Shown: positions 17,612-27,205, numbered from the stretch's first letter. The stretch is DNA of 64,000 nucleotides from Rhabdobacter roseus (GCF_014202275.1 NZ_JACHGF010000014.1:55719-119718), one strand, 5' to 3'. Numbers and translations are program-made. Notes: generated from the letters alone by a model not told the origin.

Positions 17612-17835
17612 GTGTTGATGAAGTTTGATCCGAAGCAAAGGTAAAAGTCCGCGCTTACTTTCGGTAGGGACCTGGCAAAAAGTACCTGCCGAATTTCGAG
17701 CCGCTGCGCTTGTTTTTACCGCTTGTACCCAACAAAAAAGCCTTTATCCCATTATGCGGGTTTCTTTCCCGGCGTTTTTCTTACTTCGTTTCCATAAAAG
17801 TACCTCCACCGGTGAGAGGTCCCGTTCCTACTCCT

Positions 17836-19197
17836 ATGAAGCCAAACTACTCTTCCCTGAAAAATCTGATTTTTGTCGCGCTACTACTCGCCACCTGCTC
17901 CTGCGGCTCGGCGCAAAAACTGGATACGCCGGCCGCCGACAGCCTCTTTGCGTTCTACGACCAGCACGAATTGTTTTTTGTCAACGCGCTCGTGAAGCGG
18001 GAAGGTACCTTGCTGTACCAGGGCTCGGCGGGCTACCAAAACCGGGAAGCGGGGATTAAGAATAATCCCAAAACGCAGTTTTTGATTGGCTCCATCACCA
18101 AAACCTACACGGCCACGCTCATCATGCAGCTGGTAGAGGAAGGCCAACTCAAGCTCGATGACAAGCTGGCGCGCTTTTACCCGGCCCTGCCCAACGCCGA
18201 CCGCATCACGCTGGAAATGCTGCTGCGCCACCGCTCCGGGCTTTTTAACTACACCAATGCGCCCACGTTCGCGCAGGAGGTAAGTACCCCTATTTCCAAG
18301 GAGCAGTTTTTGGAGCGCTTCAAATCGCTGAAAACCAATTTTGTGCCCGACTCCCGGTTTGAATACAGCAACACCAACTACCTGTTGCTGGGGTTTATCA
18401 TTGAAGAGATCACCAAAGACACCTACATAAATCAGCTTCAGAACCGCATTCTGAATAAACTAAACCTGAAAGATACGTACTACGGCCGACCCGACGACCA
18501 GACGAATTTTGCCAAATCCTACGTGTTTAACGGCGAAAAATGGCTACCTACCCAGCCCGAATGGAATACCGACTGGGCCGCCGCGGCCGGGGGCATCGCC
18601 ACCACGGCCAGCGACCTGGCGCTGTTTTACGAAGCCTTGTTTGCCGGGAAGCTGGTGTCGACCCAAAGCCTGGCCCGGATGATGGAGCTCAAAGAGGGCT
18701 ACGGTTTTGGCTTGGGCACGGTACCTTACGGCAACCGTACGTTTTACGGACACGGTGGTGGCATTGAAACCTACTATTCTTATGTGGGGTACAATCCAGA
18801 TGACAAGACGCTCTTCGTAAGGCTGATCAACGGCCAAAAACACCTCGACCCCAACGACATTTCCATCCAGATTCTGAACGCCGCCTATGGCGCTCCCTTG
18901 CAGTTCCCCAGTCTGACGGTAAAGCCGGAGGTGGAGGTAGCGCCGGGGGTACTTAGCCGCTACGAAGGCACCTACGCCGCGCCGGGTTTTCCGCTGGAAA
19001 TCAAGGTGTTTGTAAAAGATGGAAAGCTATACGGGCAAGCCACGGGACAAAGCGCCTTTAAGCTCACGTCCTATTCGGACACCAGTTTTGGGTTTACAAT
19101 GGCCAAAATCGAGATGAATTTCTTTGAAAAAGACGGCCAGCAAGCCTTTCATTTTTCGCAAGGCCCCAACAAAATGGATTTTGTGAGGAAGCCGTAG
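17836..19197 (+). CDS. serine hydrolase of the class C beta-lactamase family (lipoprotein)
   Basis: A 453-residue beta-lactamase/DD-peptidase-fold hydrolase. ATG 17836 gives a lipoprotein signal ending LLATCSCG. The catalytic S86-x-x-K89 is in LIGSITKTYTATL, the Tyr-Ser-Asn motif in FEYSNTNYLLLG, and the KTG equivalent is the HGGG block in YGHGGGIETY. A C-terminal domain (about 370-453) of beta strands follows (YEGTYAAPGFPLEIKVF). Such proteins are esterases, D-amino-acid peptidases or beta-lactamases; substrate is unknown. A terminator hairpin follows at 19231. Confidence 0.9.
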   Translation: MKPNYSSLKNLIFVALLLATCSCGSAQKLDTPAADSLFAFYDQHELFFVNALVKREGTLLYQGSAGYQNREAGIKNNPKTQFLIGSITKTYTATLIMQLVEEGQLKLDDKLARFYPALPNADRITLEMLLRHRSGLFNYTNAPTFAQEVSTPISKEQFLERFKSLKTNFVPDSRFEYSNTNYLLLGFIIEEITKDTYINQLQNRILNKLNLKDTYYGRPDDQTNFAKSYVFNGEKWLPTQPEWNTDWAAAAGGIATTASDLALFYEALFAGKLVSTQSLARMMELKEGYGFGLGTVPYGNRTFYGHGGGIETYYSYVGYNPDDKTLFVRLINGQKHLDPNDISIQILNAAYGAPLQFPSLTVKPEVEVAPGVLSRYEGTYAAPGFPLEIKVFVKDGKLYGQATGQSAFKLTSYSDTSFGFTMAKIEMNFFEKDGQQAFHFSQGPNKMDFVRKP

Positions 19198-19230
19198 CGA
19201 CCCCGCCTGATCAAAGTACCCCTAAAAAAT

Positions 19231-19253
19231 AAAAGTGGCCAGCAGCCACTTTT
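19231..19253. terminator. bidirectional terminator
   Basis: AAAAGTGGC (19231-19239) pairs perfectly with GCCACTTTT (19245-19253) across 5 bases, with A and T tracts on either side. It lies between convergent genes. Confidence 0.8.
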
Positions 19254-19292
19254 ATTCGTTTAATCAACCTAATAAAAATACCCTGTTTTTCC

Positions 19293-20036
19293 CTACTGGA
19301 GCAGGTGGCCATCAGCCGGGGGAGCAGGTACTTCCCGCGGCGGCAAGACCGGCAGGGGCTGAAGGCGGAAAGAGTCCTGAGTCAGCTGGCGATCCACCTC
19401 GTATACGTGCCTTTTTTTGTCGATGAAAATAATGACCCGGTACTTGTTCAGGGCCGACACGTCCATTCTACGCCGGTACTGCGCGTGATTGGCGGCCTCT
19501 TCGTACAGTAAAGTACCCCTTTCATCCACGAGTTTAATGATGTAGCGCAACCGCTCGGGGCTATTGACGGCCAGATAGAGCTTGCCCGTCTGGTCGACGT
19601 GCGCATTGACCTGGTACTTGGTGGTGGCGTCTGAGGCCGCCCCGGCCCCGTCAGACCGAGCCGGGGCGGCGGGTGGTGGCGCGGGTAAGGCTTCGGTTTT
19701 GAGGCGGGAAGCCAGGTACCGGTGCGCCTGTAGATCAGCCAGCAAGCGGTCAAATTGCCGTTGGTTTTTTCGATTGAGCTTCACCCATTTTTCCGGCAGC
19801 GTTTCTTCGTAAAGGAGGTGGTGATCGGCCCCGAAAAACTGGACGTGGGTACTTCGGGTGGCTGCGTTGGTCTTGAGCCGCCAGTAGCCCTGAGTCGAAT
19901 CGGTGGCGGGGGTACGGGCCGGAGCCTGCGCCAGGCTGCCGTGCGCTGGCAGCGAAAGCACAGAAATAACCAGCAGTGCGAAGTAGCAACGCCGGGAAGC
20001 TTGGGGTAAGCGGGGAGTAGTGAAGTAGGTTTTCAT
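19293..20036 (-). CDS. exported protein of unknown function
   Basis: A 247-residue protein. ATG 20036 gives a signal peptide with hydrophobic core CYFALLVISVLSLPAHGSLA and cleavage near AQA. Two similar beta-rich halves are visible: VQFFGADHHLLYEETL at about 65-80 and IIKLVDERGTLLYEEAA at about 165-182, joined by a Pro/Ala-rich linker (PAPPPAAPARSDGAG). The duplicated 'LLYEE' strand suggests an internal repeat. No family recognised. Opposite to the serine hydrolase; the 20037-20304 spacer to the histidine kinase gene has no clear gene. Confidence 0.65.
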   Translation of the reverse strand: MKTYFTTPRLPQASRRCYFALLVISVLSLPAHGSLAQAPARTPATDSTQGYWRLKTNAATRSTHVQFFGADHHLLYEETLPEKWVKLNRKNQRQFDRLLADLQAHRYLASRLKTEALPAPPPAAPARSDGAGAASDATTKYQVNAHVDQTGKLYLAVNSPERLRYIIKLVDERGTLLYEEAANHAQYRRRMDVSALNKYRVIIFIDKKRHVYEVDRQLTQDSFRLQPLPVLPPREVPAPPADGHLLQ

Positions 20037-20304
20037 GGCCAATAGATGGAAAGGTGGTTTGTGTTTTTCTGGCTGTAAAGCAAAGCGGTATTTTGGTCAT
20101 TTTTTTCAATTTTAGCCCAACGTACCCCCTACCCCGCCCTTTCACCTATTTCAGCTACGAACCGCGGTTCAGCGAGAAAATAGGTCGTTCGTCGAAATTT
20201 TGGGCCCTTGGGGAGGAAATCCAGGCTCCGAGGTCGTTTCACCGAAAAATCCGTTGAATTTTGCCTAGATTTATCATCTTATTTCCAAGGTACTTATAGC
20301 ACGC

Positions 20305-21351
20305 ATGACCCCTCACCGTACACCGAAACCGTACCGGCAAGCCTGGGTACAAGGTATTTTTTGGGTCGGTTTCTTTTTGTTTGAATGGCTCAATACCGGC
20401 ACCTACCTGGACGACTACCAGCAAAGCCTGTACATGATTACGCTGCACCTGCCTTTGTTGCTGCTGGCCGGGTATTGGCACCTGCTGGTCACGGTGCGCT
20501 ACTTCCTGTTGCAAGGGCGGCTGACGGGCTTTTGGTTGAGCCTGGGCGCGGGAATCCTGGTTTTTGGGCTGCTGCGGCGGGCCATCAGCTACACCTGGTT
20601 TTACCCCATCTACTGGCCCGACGGGCTGCTGAAGCCCTACCTCTACTGGCCCAAAATCCTGGCCGAATCCATGCAGCTTCACTTGGTGATCGCCCTCTTT
20701 GTGGCGGTGGATCTGGTGCGTCACGCCCTGCAACAGCAGCGCCTCAGCGAGACCTACCGGCGCGAAAAAGTACAGGCCGAGTACCACTTGCTGCAGTCGC
20801 AGGTGCAGCCCCATTTTTTGTTCAATACGCTCAACAACCTGGTGTCGGTGTCGATGCATAAGCCCGCCCAAATGCCGAACCTACTGCAGCGGCTCGCGGG
20901 TTTGCTGAGCTACCAGCTGCACGAAAGCCACCGCCCGATGGTCCCGATTGTAAAGGAGATTGACTACCTGACCGACTACATCTCGCTGGAACAGCTTCGC
21001 TACGGCGAGCGGCTGGATGTGCAGACGAATTTTGGTGAGTTAAAACAGGTACAGGACCTGCTGATCCCGCCCATGCTGCTGCTGCCCTTTGTCGAAAACG
21101 CCTTCAAACACGGGGCCGCCCAGTCCGAAACGGATTGCTGGATTCAGCTTCAGCTTTCGCGCCGGGGCAACCAGCTGGTTTTCTCCGCCGAAAACTCCAT
21201 CCCCGACGTGCCCCCCAAACCCTCCACGCCCGGCCTGGGATTGGCCAACCTAAAAAAACGGTTGGAGTTTCTTTTTCCGGGCCACTATGAATTGATTACT
21301 TTACGGGAAGAGGGTCAGTTTCTGGCCGTCCTAAAATTTACCCTAAGCTAA
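20305..21351 (+). CDS. LytS-type sensor histidine kinase
   Basis: A 348-residue membrane kinase of the LytS/YehU family. Four membrane helices (about 15-32, 42-66, 73-92, 122-140) are followed by a coiled linker and the His_kinase domain; the phosphorylated residue is H170 in QSQVQPHFLFNTLNN. The ATP-binding part has N-box PPMLLLPFVENAFKHG and GLGLANLKKRL. There is no periplasmic sensor domain of note. It overlaps the LytTR regulator by one base (TAATG), so the two form a translationally coupled two-component system. The signal is unknown. Confidence 0.94.
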   Translation: MTPHRTPKPYRQAWVQGIFWVGFFLFEWLNTGTYLDDYQQSLYMITLHLPLLLLAGYWHLLVTVRYFLLQGRLTGFWLSLGAGILVFGLLRRAISYTWFYPIYWPDGLLKPYLYWPKILAESMQLHLVIALFVAVDLVRHALQQQRLSETYRREKVQAEYHLLQSQVQPHFLFNTLNNLVSVSMHKPAQMPNLLQRLAGLLSYQLHESHRPMVPIVKEIDYLTDYISLEQLRYGERLDVQTNFGELKQVQDLLIPPMLLLPFVENAFKHGAAQSETDCWIQLQLSRRGNQLVFSAENSIPDVPPKPSTPGLGLANLKKRLEFLFPGHYELITLREEGQFLAVLKFTLS

Positions 21352-22094
21352 TGGCCATTCGCTGCTTTGTACTGGATGATGAACCGCTGGCCACCGACCT
21401 GCTCAGGGACTACATCGGCCGCCTGCCCGACCTCGAGCTGACCGGCATCTCGAATAGTCCTTCGCAGGCTTTCAGTATTTTACAGTATACGCCCGTTGAC
21501 GTGGTCTTTCTGGATATTCAGATGCCCCGCCTGACCGGTTTTGAACTACTTCGCCCGCTGGCCTACCGACCCAAGGTGATTTTCACGACCGCCTTTCGGG
21601 AATATGCGCTGGATAGTTACGAGTTTGACGTCCTGGATTTTTTGGTGAAGCCCGTTTCGTTTGAGCGTTTTTGCCAGGCTGTGGGCAAGATATACCGGTT
21701 TTTGCCCACGCCTGCGGGTTTGCCGGAGGTACCTCAAGCCGCCGTGGCCGTCCATGAGTACCAGTATTTTAAGGTAAATAAAGAAATGGTTAAGCTATTT
21801 CTGAAGGATATTTTATGGATTGAAAGCCTGAAAGATTACGTGCGCATCCACACGCCCTCGGGCCCGCTGGTATCGTACATGCGGATCAGCTACCTCGAAG
21901 AAAAACTACCCCCCGACCGGTTTCTGAGAATTCATAAATCCTTCATCGTGGCGCTGCACCATATTCAGGCTATCAGCGCCCTGTACATTCGCATCAACAA
22001 CCGCGAAATCCCCATTGGCCGGATCTACAAAGCCCGGCTCGACGAGGTACTTCAGAAAGACCGTCCGGAGGCTGGCCTGGGTAGTCGGTTGTGA
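21351..22094 (+). CDS. LytTR-family response regulator
   Basis: A 247-residue regulator. The receiver has D9-D10 and phosphoacceptor D55 (VVFLDIQMPRLTGFE), and Lys in DFLVKPVSF. The LytTR DNA-binding domain is at about 140-240 (YFKVNKEMVKLFLKDILWIESLKDYVRIHT split over two strands; FLRIHKSFIVALHHI). It is coupled to the kinase immediately upstream. LytTR proteins bind paired direct repeats, but no target could be assigned. Twin palindromes at 22106-22156, 12 bases after its stop, could be its terminator or an operator. Confidence 0.94.
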   Translation: MAIRCFVLDDEPLATDLLRDYIGRLPDLELTGISNSPSQAFSILQYTPVDVVFLDIQMPRLTGFELLRPLAYRPKVIFTTAFREYALDSYEFDVLDFLVKPVSFERFCQAVGKIYRFLPTPAGLPEVPQAAVAVHEYQYFKVNKEMVKLFLKDILWIESLKDYVRIHTPSGPLVSYMRISYLEEKLPPDRFLRIHKSFIVALHHIQAISALYIRINNREIPIGRIYKARLDEVLQKDRPEAGLGSRL

Positions 22095-22105
22095 AAGGAT
22101 CAATT

Positions 22106-22156
22106 TTGCACAGTCGGATGTGCAATTTTGAGCTCATTTTGCACATTCGAATGTGC
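22106..22156. repeat. two copies of a GCACA/TGTGC palindrome
   Basis: TTGCACA-GTCGGA-TGTGCAA (22106-22125) and the perfect palindrome GCACATTCGAATGTGC (22141-22156) share the sequence TTTTGCACA, repeated 33 bases apart. They lie between the LytTR gene and rsmI. The 33-base spacing, about three helical turns, suits a dimeric DNA-binding protein, but a terminator or attenuator role is equally possible. Confidence 0.55.
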
Positions 22157-22306
22157 AGAAACAAAACTAGGATTTCCCGACACCTCCAGAAATAGCTTCA
22201 TTGACCTGGCCTTACCGCGGCCTGGTCCGGCGGGTACCCGTTGCCTCGCTGCCTTTTTCGCCCTATCTTCGGCGCATCAATCGGCCTCCCGCTTACCTGA
22301 TCGTAC

Positions 22307-22975
22307 ATGAAGTTATACATCGTCCCGACGCCCATCGGAAATTTAGAGGACATTACCCTGCGCGCTATCAACGTGCTGAAAAGCGTGGACGTGGTCCTGG
22401 CCGAAGACACGCGTACCTCCGGCAACCTGCTGAAGCACCTGGGCATCAACAAGCCCATGCAGAGCTACCACATCCACAACGAGCACCAGACCATCACGCG
22501 GCTGCTGGAGCGGATGCTCAAGGGCGAAACGATGGCGCTGGTGTCGGACGCGGGTACCCCGGCCATCTCGGACCCGGGCTTTTTGCTGGTGCGCGAGTGC
22601 ATCAAGTACCAGATAGTGGTGGAGTGCCTGCCCGGCCCGACGGCCTTTGTGCCCGCCCTCGTGAACTCCGGCCTTCCTTGCGACCGTTTTACGTTTGAAG
22701 GTTTTTTGCCGCACAAAAAAGGCCGCCAAACCCGCCTGAAGGCCCTGGCCGAGGAGGAGCGTACGATGATTTTCTACGAATCGCCGCACCGCCTCCTGAA
22801 ATCGCTGCAGCAGTTTGCGGAGTACTTGGGCGGCGATCGCCCGGCCAGCGTGGCGCGGGAACTGACCAAGGTATACGAAGAAAACGTGCGGGGTACTTTG
22901 GACGAAATTATTGCTTACTTTACCGAAAAAAACGTAAAAGGTGAAATTGTTATCGTCATTGCCGGAAAGGCATAA
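22307..22975 (+). CDS. rsmI: 16S rRNA 2'-O-methyltransferase RsmI
   Basis: RsmI methylates the ribose of C1402 in 16S rRNA with SAM. The 222-residue protein begins KLYIVPTPIGNLEDITLRA and has the family blocks AEDTRTSGNLLKHLGI, LVSDAGTPAISDPG and MIFYESPHRL. It belongs to the tetrapyrrole methylase fold. It lacks the C-terminal extension of about 50 residues found in E. coli RsmI, which is common in Bacteroidota. The next gene overlaps its end by 35 bases if it starts at GTG 22941. Confidence 0.96.
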   Translation: MKLYIVPTPIGNLEDITLRAINVLKSVDVVLAEDTRTSGNLLKHLGINKPMQSYHIHNEHQTITRLLERMLKGETMALVSDAGTPAISDPGFLLVRECIKYQIVVECLPGPTAFVPALVNSGLPCDRFTFEGFLPHKKGRQTRLKALAEEERTMIFYESPHRLLKSLQQFAEYLGGDRPASVARELTKVYEENVRGTLDEIIAYFTEKNVKGEIVIVIAGKA

Positions 22976-24209
22976 AGTACCTCTCCGGACCCGCTTCTGC
23001 CGCCACCCCCTACCGGGCCCAGGTACCTTTCGGCGGCTGCTCTGGCTCGGTTTGTTTTTGATCATGCGTCCGTCGTTTGCGCAGTTTTCGCTCAGCGCCG
23101 ACGCGCAGGTGAGCCTCATCACCGTGGGGCCCGGCGACGAGCTCTACTCTAGCTTTGGCCACAGCGCCCTGTGGATCTCCGACCCTACCTTGGGCCTCGA
23201 CCGCGCCTACAGCTACGGCACCTTCAACTTCGAGACCAGCAATTTCTACCTGAAATTCATGCGGGGTACCTTGCCCTACCAGATTTCGGTGGCACCGCTC
23301 GCGCCGCAGCTTTTTTACTGGCAGTCGGAAAACCGCTACGTGGTGCAGCAGGTACTTGCCCTCACGCCCGAGCAAAAGCAGCGGCTTTTTGGGTACCTGG
23401 AAACCAACCTCCTGCCCGAAAACCGGGAGTATTCCTACAAATTCTTTTTTGATAATTGCTCCACCCGCCTCAAAGACGCCCTGGTGGCCGCCTGCGGCGA
23501 CAGCCTGTCGTTTCCGGGCTACACCCAGGACACGCTGAGCTTCCGGCAGTGGATCGACCGCTACGCCTACGTACAAAAACCCTGGGCCGACTTCGGCATG
23601 GACCTGGCCATCGGTGCGCCGTCGGACGAAGTGGCCACGCCGCTGCAAGCTACCTTTCTGCCCGACAACCTGAGCGCTGCCTTCGACGAGGCGCGGCTGC
23701 TGCGCAACGGCCAGCCAGTACCCCTGGTAGCCGCCACCACCGACCTCTTCGTTTCCACGCCCGACGTCAACGACAGCTGGTTTACGCCCAAATTCTTTTT
23801 CTGGGCGCTGGCGCTGCTGATCGTCGCCTTTACCGTTTGGCAGATCCAGACCAAGCGCCTCCACTTCGGCCTCGACAAGGTACTTTTCACCGTGGTGGGG
23901 CTGGTAGGCTGGCTCATTGTGCTGCTGTGGTTTGGCACCAACCACGGCGTCACGGCCTGGAACTACGACATCCTCTGGGCGTTTCCGCTGTGGTTTCCGC
24001 TCATTTTCCGGCTTTCGCACCACCGCAAGCCGGGCGCGTGGTTTCAGTTTATGCTCATGGGCTATGGCATTTTGCTGCTGGCGTCCACGGCCAATTTACT
24101 CAAACACAACTACGTCGTCATTCCCATTTTACTCATTTTGATTACGCGGGTGTACTACCTCAACAATGCGCTGAGTAGCCTCCCGCCCAACCCAACGCCC
24201 AACGCATGA
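22941..24209 (+). CDS. DUF4105 (Lnb N-terminal domain) membrane protein
   Basis: A protein of up to 422 residues with the DUF4105/Lnb periplasmic domain (PF13387), a family linked to lipoprotein N-acylation. The domain reads SLITVGPGDELYSSFGHSALWI, YSYGTFNFET, FFFDNCSTRLKDAL; the His in FGH and the Cys in DNCST are likely catalytic. After it come four or five membrane helices (about 285-410). The start is uncertain: GTG 22941 overlaps rsmI; TTG 22947 or 22959 are alternatives, all leaving signal RRLLWLGLFLIMRPSFA. Overlaps the next gene at ATGA. Acyltransferase role is by family, not shown here. Confidence 0.82.
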   Translation: MKLLSSLPERHKVPLRTRFCRHPLPGPGTFRRLLWLGLFLIMRPSFAQFSLSADAQVSLITVGPGDELYSSFGHSALWISDPTLGLDRAYSYGTFNFETSNFYLKFMRGTLPYQISVAPLAPQLFYWQSENRYVVQQVLALTPEQKQRLFGYLETNLLPENREYSYKFFFDNCSTRLKDALVAACGDSLSFPGYTQDTLSFRQWIDRYAYVQKPWADFGMDLAIGAPSDEVATPLQATFLPDNLSAAFDEARLLRNGQPVPLVAATTDLFVSTPDVNDSWFTPKFFFWALALLIVAFTVWQIQTKRLHFGLDKVLFTVVGLVGWLIVLLWFGTNHGVTAWNYDILWAFPLWFPLIFRLSHHRKPGAWFQFMLMGYGILLLASTANLLKHNYVVIPILLILITRVYYLNNALSSLPPNPTPNA

Positions 24210-24997
24210 ACCTGGAAGTACTTACCCAACAAACCATTGCCATTGTGAAGCAAGCTTCGGCTTTTATTCAGCAGGAAGCGGCTATTTTTAAGCTGGACAG
24301 CATCGAGTATAAAGACGTGAACAACCTGGTGTCGTACGTCGATAAAGAAACCGAAAAACGCCTGGTGGAAGGCCTGCGCTCCATCTTGCCCGAGGCCAGC
24401 TTCATTACCGAAGAAGATACCACCGGCCTGGCGCCCGACCTCGAAGCCCTTAACTGGATCATTGACCCGTTGGACGGCACCGCCAACTTTGTGCACGGCC
24501 TGCCCAACTACTGCGTGAGCGTGGGCCTGGCGCGCGGCAAGGAGCCGCTCCTGGGCGTGATCCACGAGCCCAACCGCGACGAACTTTTTTACGGCTGGCA
24601 GGGCGGCGGGGCCTGGTGCAACGGCGAGCCGCTGCGGGTGTCGCAGGCGCAGCACCTGCACCAAAGCCTGCTCGCCACGGGCTTTCCCTACTACCAGTTC
24701 GACAAGCAGGCGCAGTACCTCGAAATCCTGAAGGTACTTATGCAGCGCACCCACGGCCTGCGCCGCATGGGCGCCGCCGCCGTGGATCTGGCCTACGTGG
24801 CCGCCGGACGCTTCGATGGCTTTTATGAGTACAACCTCAAGTCGTGGGATATGGCCGCGGGGGTACTTTTGGTCAAAGAAGCCGGGGGCATCGTCTCTGA
24901 CTTCGAGGGCGGCGACTCCTACCTCTTTGGCGGCGACATCATTGCGGGCGGGCCCGTGCACGCGGAGCTGCTGGCGGTGATCAAGGAGTTATTTTGA
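24206..24997 (+). CDS. inositol monophosphatase family protein
   Basis: A 263-residue SuhB-like, Mg-dependent, Li-sensitive phosphatase-fold protein. The metal site blocks are ITEED (Glu pair), WIIDPLDGTANFVHG and WDMAAGVLLVKEAGG, in normal spacing. It dephosphorylates myo-inositol 1-phosphate or similar small molecules; some members act in rRNA processing. ATGA overlap with the DUF4105 gene indicates translational coupling. Confidence 0.95.
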   Translation: MNLEVLTQQTIAIVKQASAFIQQEAAIFKLDSIEYKDVNNLVSYVDKETEKRLVEGLRSILPEASFITEEDTTGLAPDLEALNWIIDPLDGTANFVHGLPNYCVSVGLARGKEPLLGVIHEPNRDELFYGWQGGGAWCNGEPLRVSQAQHLHQSLLATGFPYYQFDKQAQYLEILKVLMQRTHGLRRMGAAAVDLAYVAAGRFDGFYEYNLKSWDMAAGVLLVKEAGGIVSDFEGGDSYLFGGDIIAGGPVHAELLAVIKELF

Positions 24998-25149
24998 GGG
25001 GGAGATCGTACAAAAAGTACCGCTCAGGTACCCTCAGGGGCATGGCGATTAAAGTAAAACAGAAAGTACCTCGCCCAGGTTTTATAGCCTACAAGGTACT
25101 TTGAGAATACGAATCGCTATTTTCTTTTTTTTATTAAAAAACGGACTCT

Positions 25150-25683
25150 ATGGAACTCGAAAGCCTGCGCTACCCGATCGGTCGCTTTGAAAGCCAGCCG
25201 CACTACACCCTGGAGGAGGTTAAATCCAGCATCCAGATTATCAGTGCGCTGCCGTCTAAATTCATCAACCTGCTGGGCGGCTGGGGCGACGACCGCCTCG
25301 ATACGCCCTACCGCCCCGACGGCTGGACGGTCCGGCAGCTCATCCACCACGTGGCCGACAGCCATCTGAACGCCTACCAGCGCTTCCGGCTGGCGCTGAC
25401 CGAAGACAACCCCACCATCAAGCCCTACGAGGAAGCCCGCTGGGCCGAACTCGCCGACGCCAAAATGGCCCAGGTGGAGCTCTCGCTGCAACTGATGAAG
25501 TACCTGCACCTGCGCTGGACGCTGCTGCTCAACTCGCTGGGCGAGGCCGAGCTGGCGCGTACCTACTTCCACCCGGCCAACGAGCGCACCATCCGGCTCG
25601 ACGAAGTGGTGGCTCATTACGCCTGGCACAGCGAGCACCACTACCAGCACGCCTACCAGCTGGCCGAGCGGAACCATTGGTAA
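25150..25683 (+). CDS. DinB/YfiT-family metal-dependent hydrolase
   Basis: A 177-residue four-helix-bundle protein of the YfiT/DinB group, which includes bacillithiol transferases. Metal-binding His residues are visible in RQLIHHVADSHLNAY (H66 or H67) and WHSEHHYQHAY near the C-terminus. The N-terminus YPIGRFESQPHYT is characteristic of the YfiT branch. The natural thiol in this organism is unknown. It precedes a small Cys-rich membrane peptide by 42 bases on the same strand. Confidence 0.88.
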   Translation: MELESLRYPIGRFESQPHYTLEEVKSSIQIISALPSKFINLLGGWGDDRLDTPYRPDGWTVRQLIHHVADSHLNAYQRFRLALTEDNPTIKPYEEARWAELADAKMAQVELSLQLMKYLHLRWTLLLNSLGEAELARTYFHPANERTIRLDEVVAHYAWHSEHHYQHAYQLAERNHW

Positions 25684-25725
25684 AGTACCCCTTGTTGTAG
25701 AGGCATCGGTTTGAAAGGTCCTTTT

Positions 25726-25890
25726 ATGATACAGCAACTCATCGTCATCGTCTTGTTTCTGGCCGCGCTGGGCTACCTGGCCCAACGCGCCTGGAAAACC
25801 TACGCCCGCAAAGATACGGGCGGCTGCGCCAAAGGCTGCGGCTGCGAGGTGGAGTCGTCGGCTACCTCGGCGGCAGGTACCGCACGTTGA
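25726..25890 (+). CDS. FeoB-associated Cys-rich membrane peptide
   Basis: A 54-residue ORF. It has one membrane helix (MIQQLIVIVLFLAALGYLA), a basic/aromatic juxtamembrane part (RAWKTYARK) and a Cys cluster GGCAKGCGCE, ending in a short polar tail. This is the layout of FeoB-associated Cys-rich proteins (PF12669). These usually sit beside feoB, but no feoAB lies in this window, so the gene is orphaned. ATG 25726 and TGA 25888-25890 were read directly. Confidence 0.8.
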   Translation: MIQQLIVIVLFLAALGYLAQRAWKTYARKDTGGCAKGCGCEVESSATSAAGTAR

Positions 25891-25972
25891 GGTAGATCCA
25901 AAGTACCCCCATCGTCCTGCTGATGCCAGGTACCCTAGCTGACTTCTTCCCTACCCAAGTACCCCTTCGCTT

Positions 25973-27205
25973 ATGAAGTATGGTTTTACGCTTTTACTAA
26001 GTACCTTTTTCATTGTTGCCCAGGCACAGCCCAAGGCAATTCAGCCCAAGGCCGTGTTTATCATTCTGGACGGCATTCCGGCCGATGTACTCGAGCAAGT
26101 ACCCACGCCCGTGCTGGATCAGATCGCGGAGCAAGGTGGCTATACCCGCTCCTACGTGGGCGGACAGAAAGGTACCTACTCGCAGTCGCCCACGATTTCG
26201 GCCGTGGGCTACAACCACCTCCTTACGGGTACCTGGACCCACAAGCACAACGTCTGGGGCAACGGCATCGAAGCGCCCAACTACCATTACCCTACCGTTT
26301 TTCGGATTGCCAAGGAAGCCAACCCGGCCCTGAGGACGGCCGTTTTCTCCACCTGGCTCGACAACCGCACCAAGCTCATAGGCGAAAACTTACCCCAAAC
26401 CGGCCACCTCAAGCTCGACTACGCCTTCGACGGTTTCGAGCTCGATACGGTCCTGTTTCCGCACGACGCCGCCAAGCAATACCTCTTCCGGATCGACGAG
26501 CACGTGTCGACCGAGGCGGGAAGGTACCTGCGGGAAGTAGGACCCGACCTGGCGTGGGTGTACCTGGAATTTACCGACGACATGGGCCACGCCTTCGGCG
26601 ACAGCCCGCAGCTGATCGAGGCCGTGCAAAAAGCCGACGCCCAGGTAGGTAGGATCTGGAAGGCCATTCAGGAACGCGAGCAAAGTACCTCCGAAAAGTG
26701 GATGATCGTGGTTACGACCGACCACGGCCGCAGTCCGCAGGACGGCAAAGGCCACGGCGGCCAAACCGAGCGCGAACGTACTACCTGGATCGTGACCAAC
26801 GCGCAGCCGCTCAACGAGTACTTTCACCAAACACCCGCCGTTGTGGACATCGCGCCCTCGTTGCTGCGCCACCTGCGCGTGGAGGTACCTACCGCGGTGC
26901 GGGAAGAGCTGGACGGGGTGCCTTTTGTGGGAAAAGTATCGATCAGTAAGCCCAAAGCCGTGGCCGTGGCGGGGCAACTGGAGCTGAGCTGGGACGTAAT
27001 TTCCCCGGAGGGGCACGTGGAGGTACTTCTTGCCACGACCAACCACCACGAAACCGGCGGCACGGACAGGTACCTCTCGCTGGGCTCCGTGCCCGTTTCT
27101 GACGGTCAATACCGCCTGGATCTGGCCAAGTACCCCTCGGATTTTTACAAAGTCCTGCTCAAAGCGCCCCACAACTGGGTAAATACCTGGCTGGTGCTGA
27201 AATAG
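25973..27205 (+). CDS. secreted alkaline phosphatase-superfamily phosphodiesterase
   Basis: A 410-residue exported enzyme of the type I phosphodiesterase/nucleotide pyrophosphatase family. The signal is [19 protein letters not shown]33 in [12 protein letters not shown] is a metal ligand and T74 in [17 protein letters not shown] is the likely nucleophile. Further metal ligands lie in [20 protein letters not shown] and [11 protein letters not shown]. The C-terminal 90 residues form a beta domain ([15 protein letters not shown]). It acts in the periplasm; substrate may be nucleotides, phospholipid head groups or phosphonates. Confidence 0.9.
   Translation: MKYGFTLLLSTFFIVAQAQPKAIQPKAVFIILDGIPADVLEQVPTPVLDQIAEQGGYTRSYVGGQKGTYSQSPTISAVGYNHLLTGTWTHKHNVWGNGIEAPNYHYPTVFRIAKEANPALRTAVFSTWLDNRTKLIGENLPQTGHLKLDYAFDGFELDTVLFPHDAAKQYLFRIDEHVSTEAGRYLREVGPDLAWVYLEFTDDMGHAFGDSPQLIEAVQKADAQVGRIWKAIQEREQSTSEKWMIVVTTDHGRSPQDGKGHGGQTERERTTWIVTNAQPLNEYFHQTPAVVDIAPSLLRHLRVEVPTAVREELDGVPFVGKVSISKPKAVAVAGQLELSWDVISPEGHVEVLLATTNHHETGGTDRYLSLGSVPVSDGQYRLDLAKYPSDFYKVLLKAPHNWVNTWLVLK

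Noticed and set aside
23456..24178. Plus-strand ORF of 240 codons in another frame.
   Set aside because: Out-of-frame shadow of the DUF4105 gene; Arg/Pro-rich without domain pattern.
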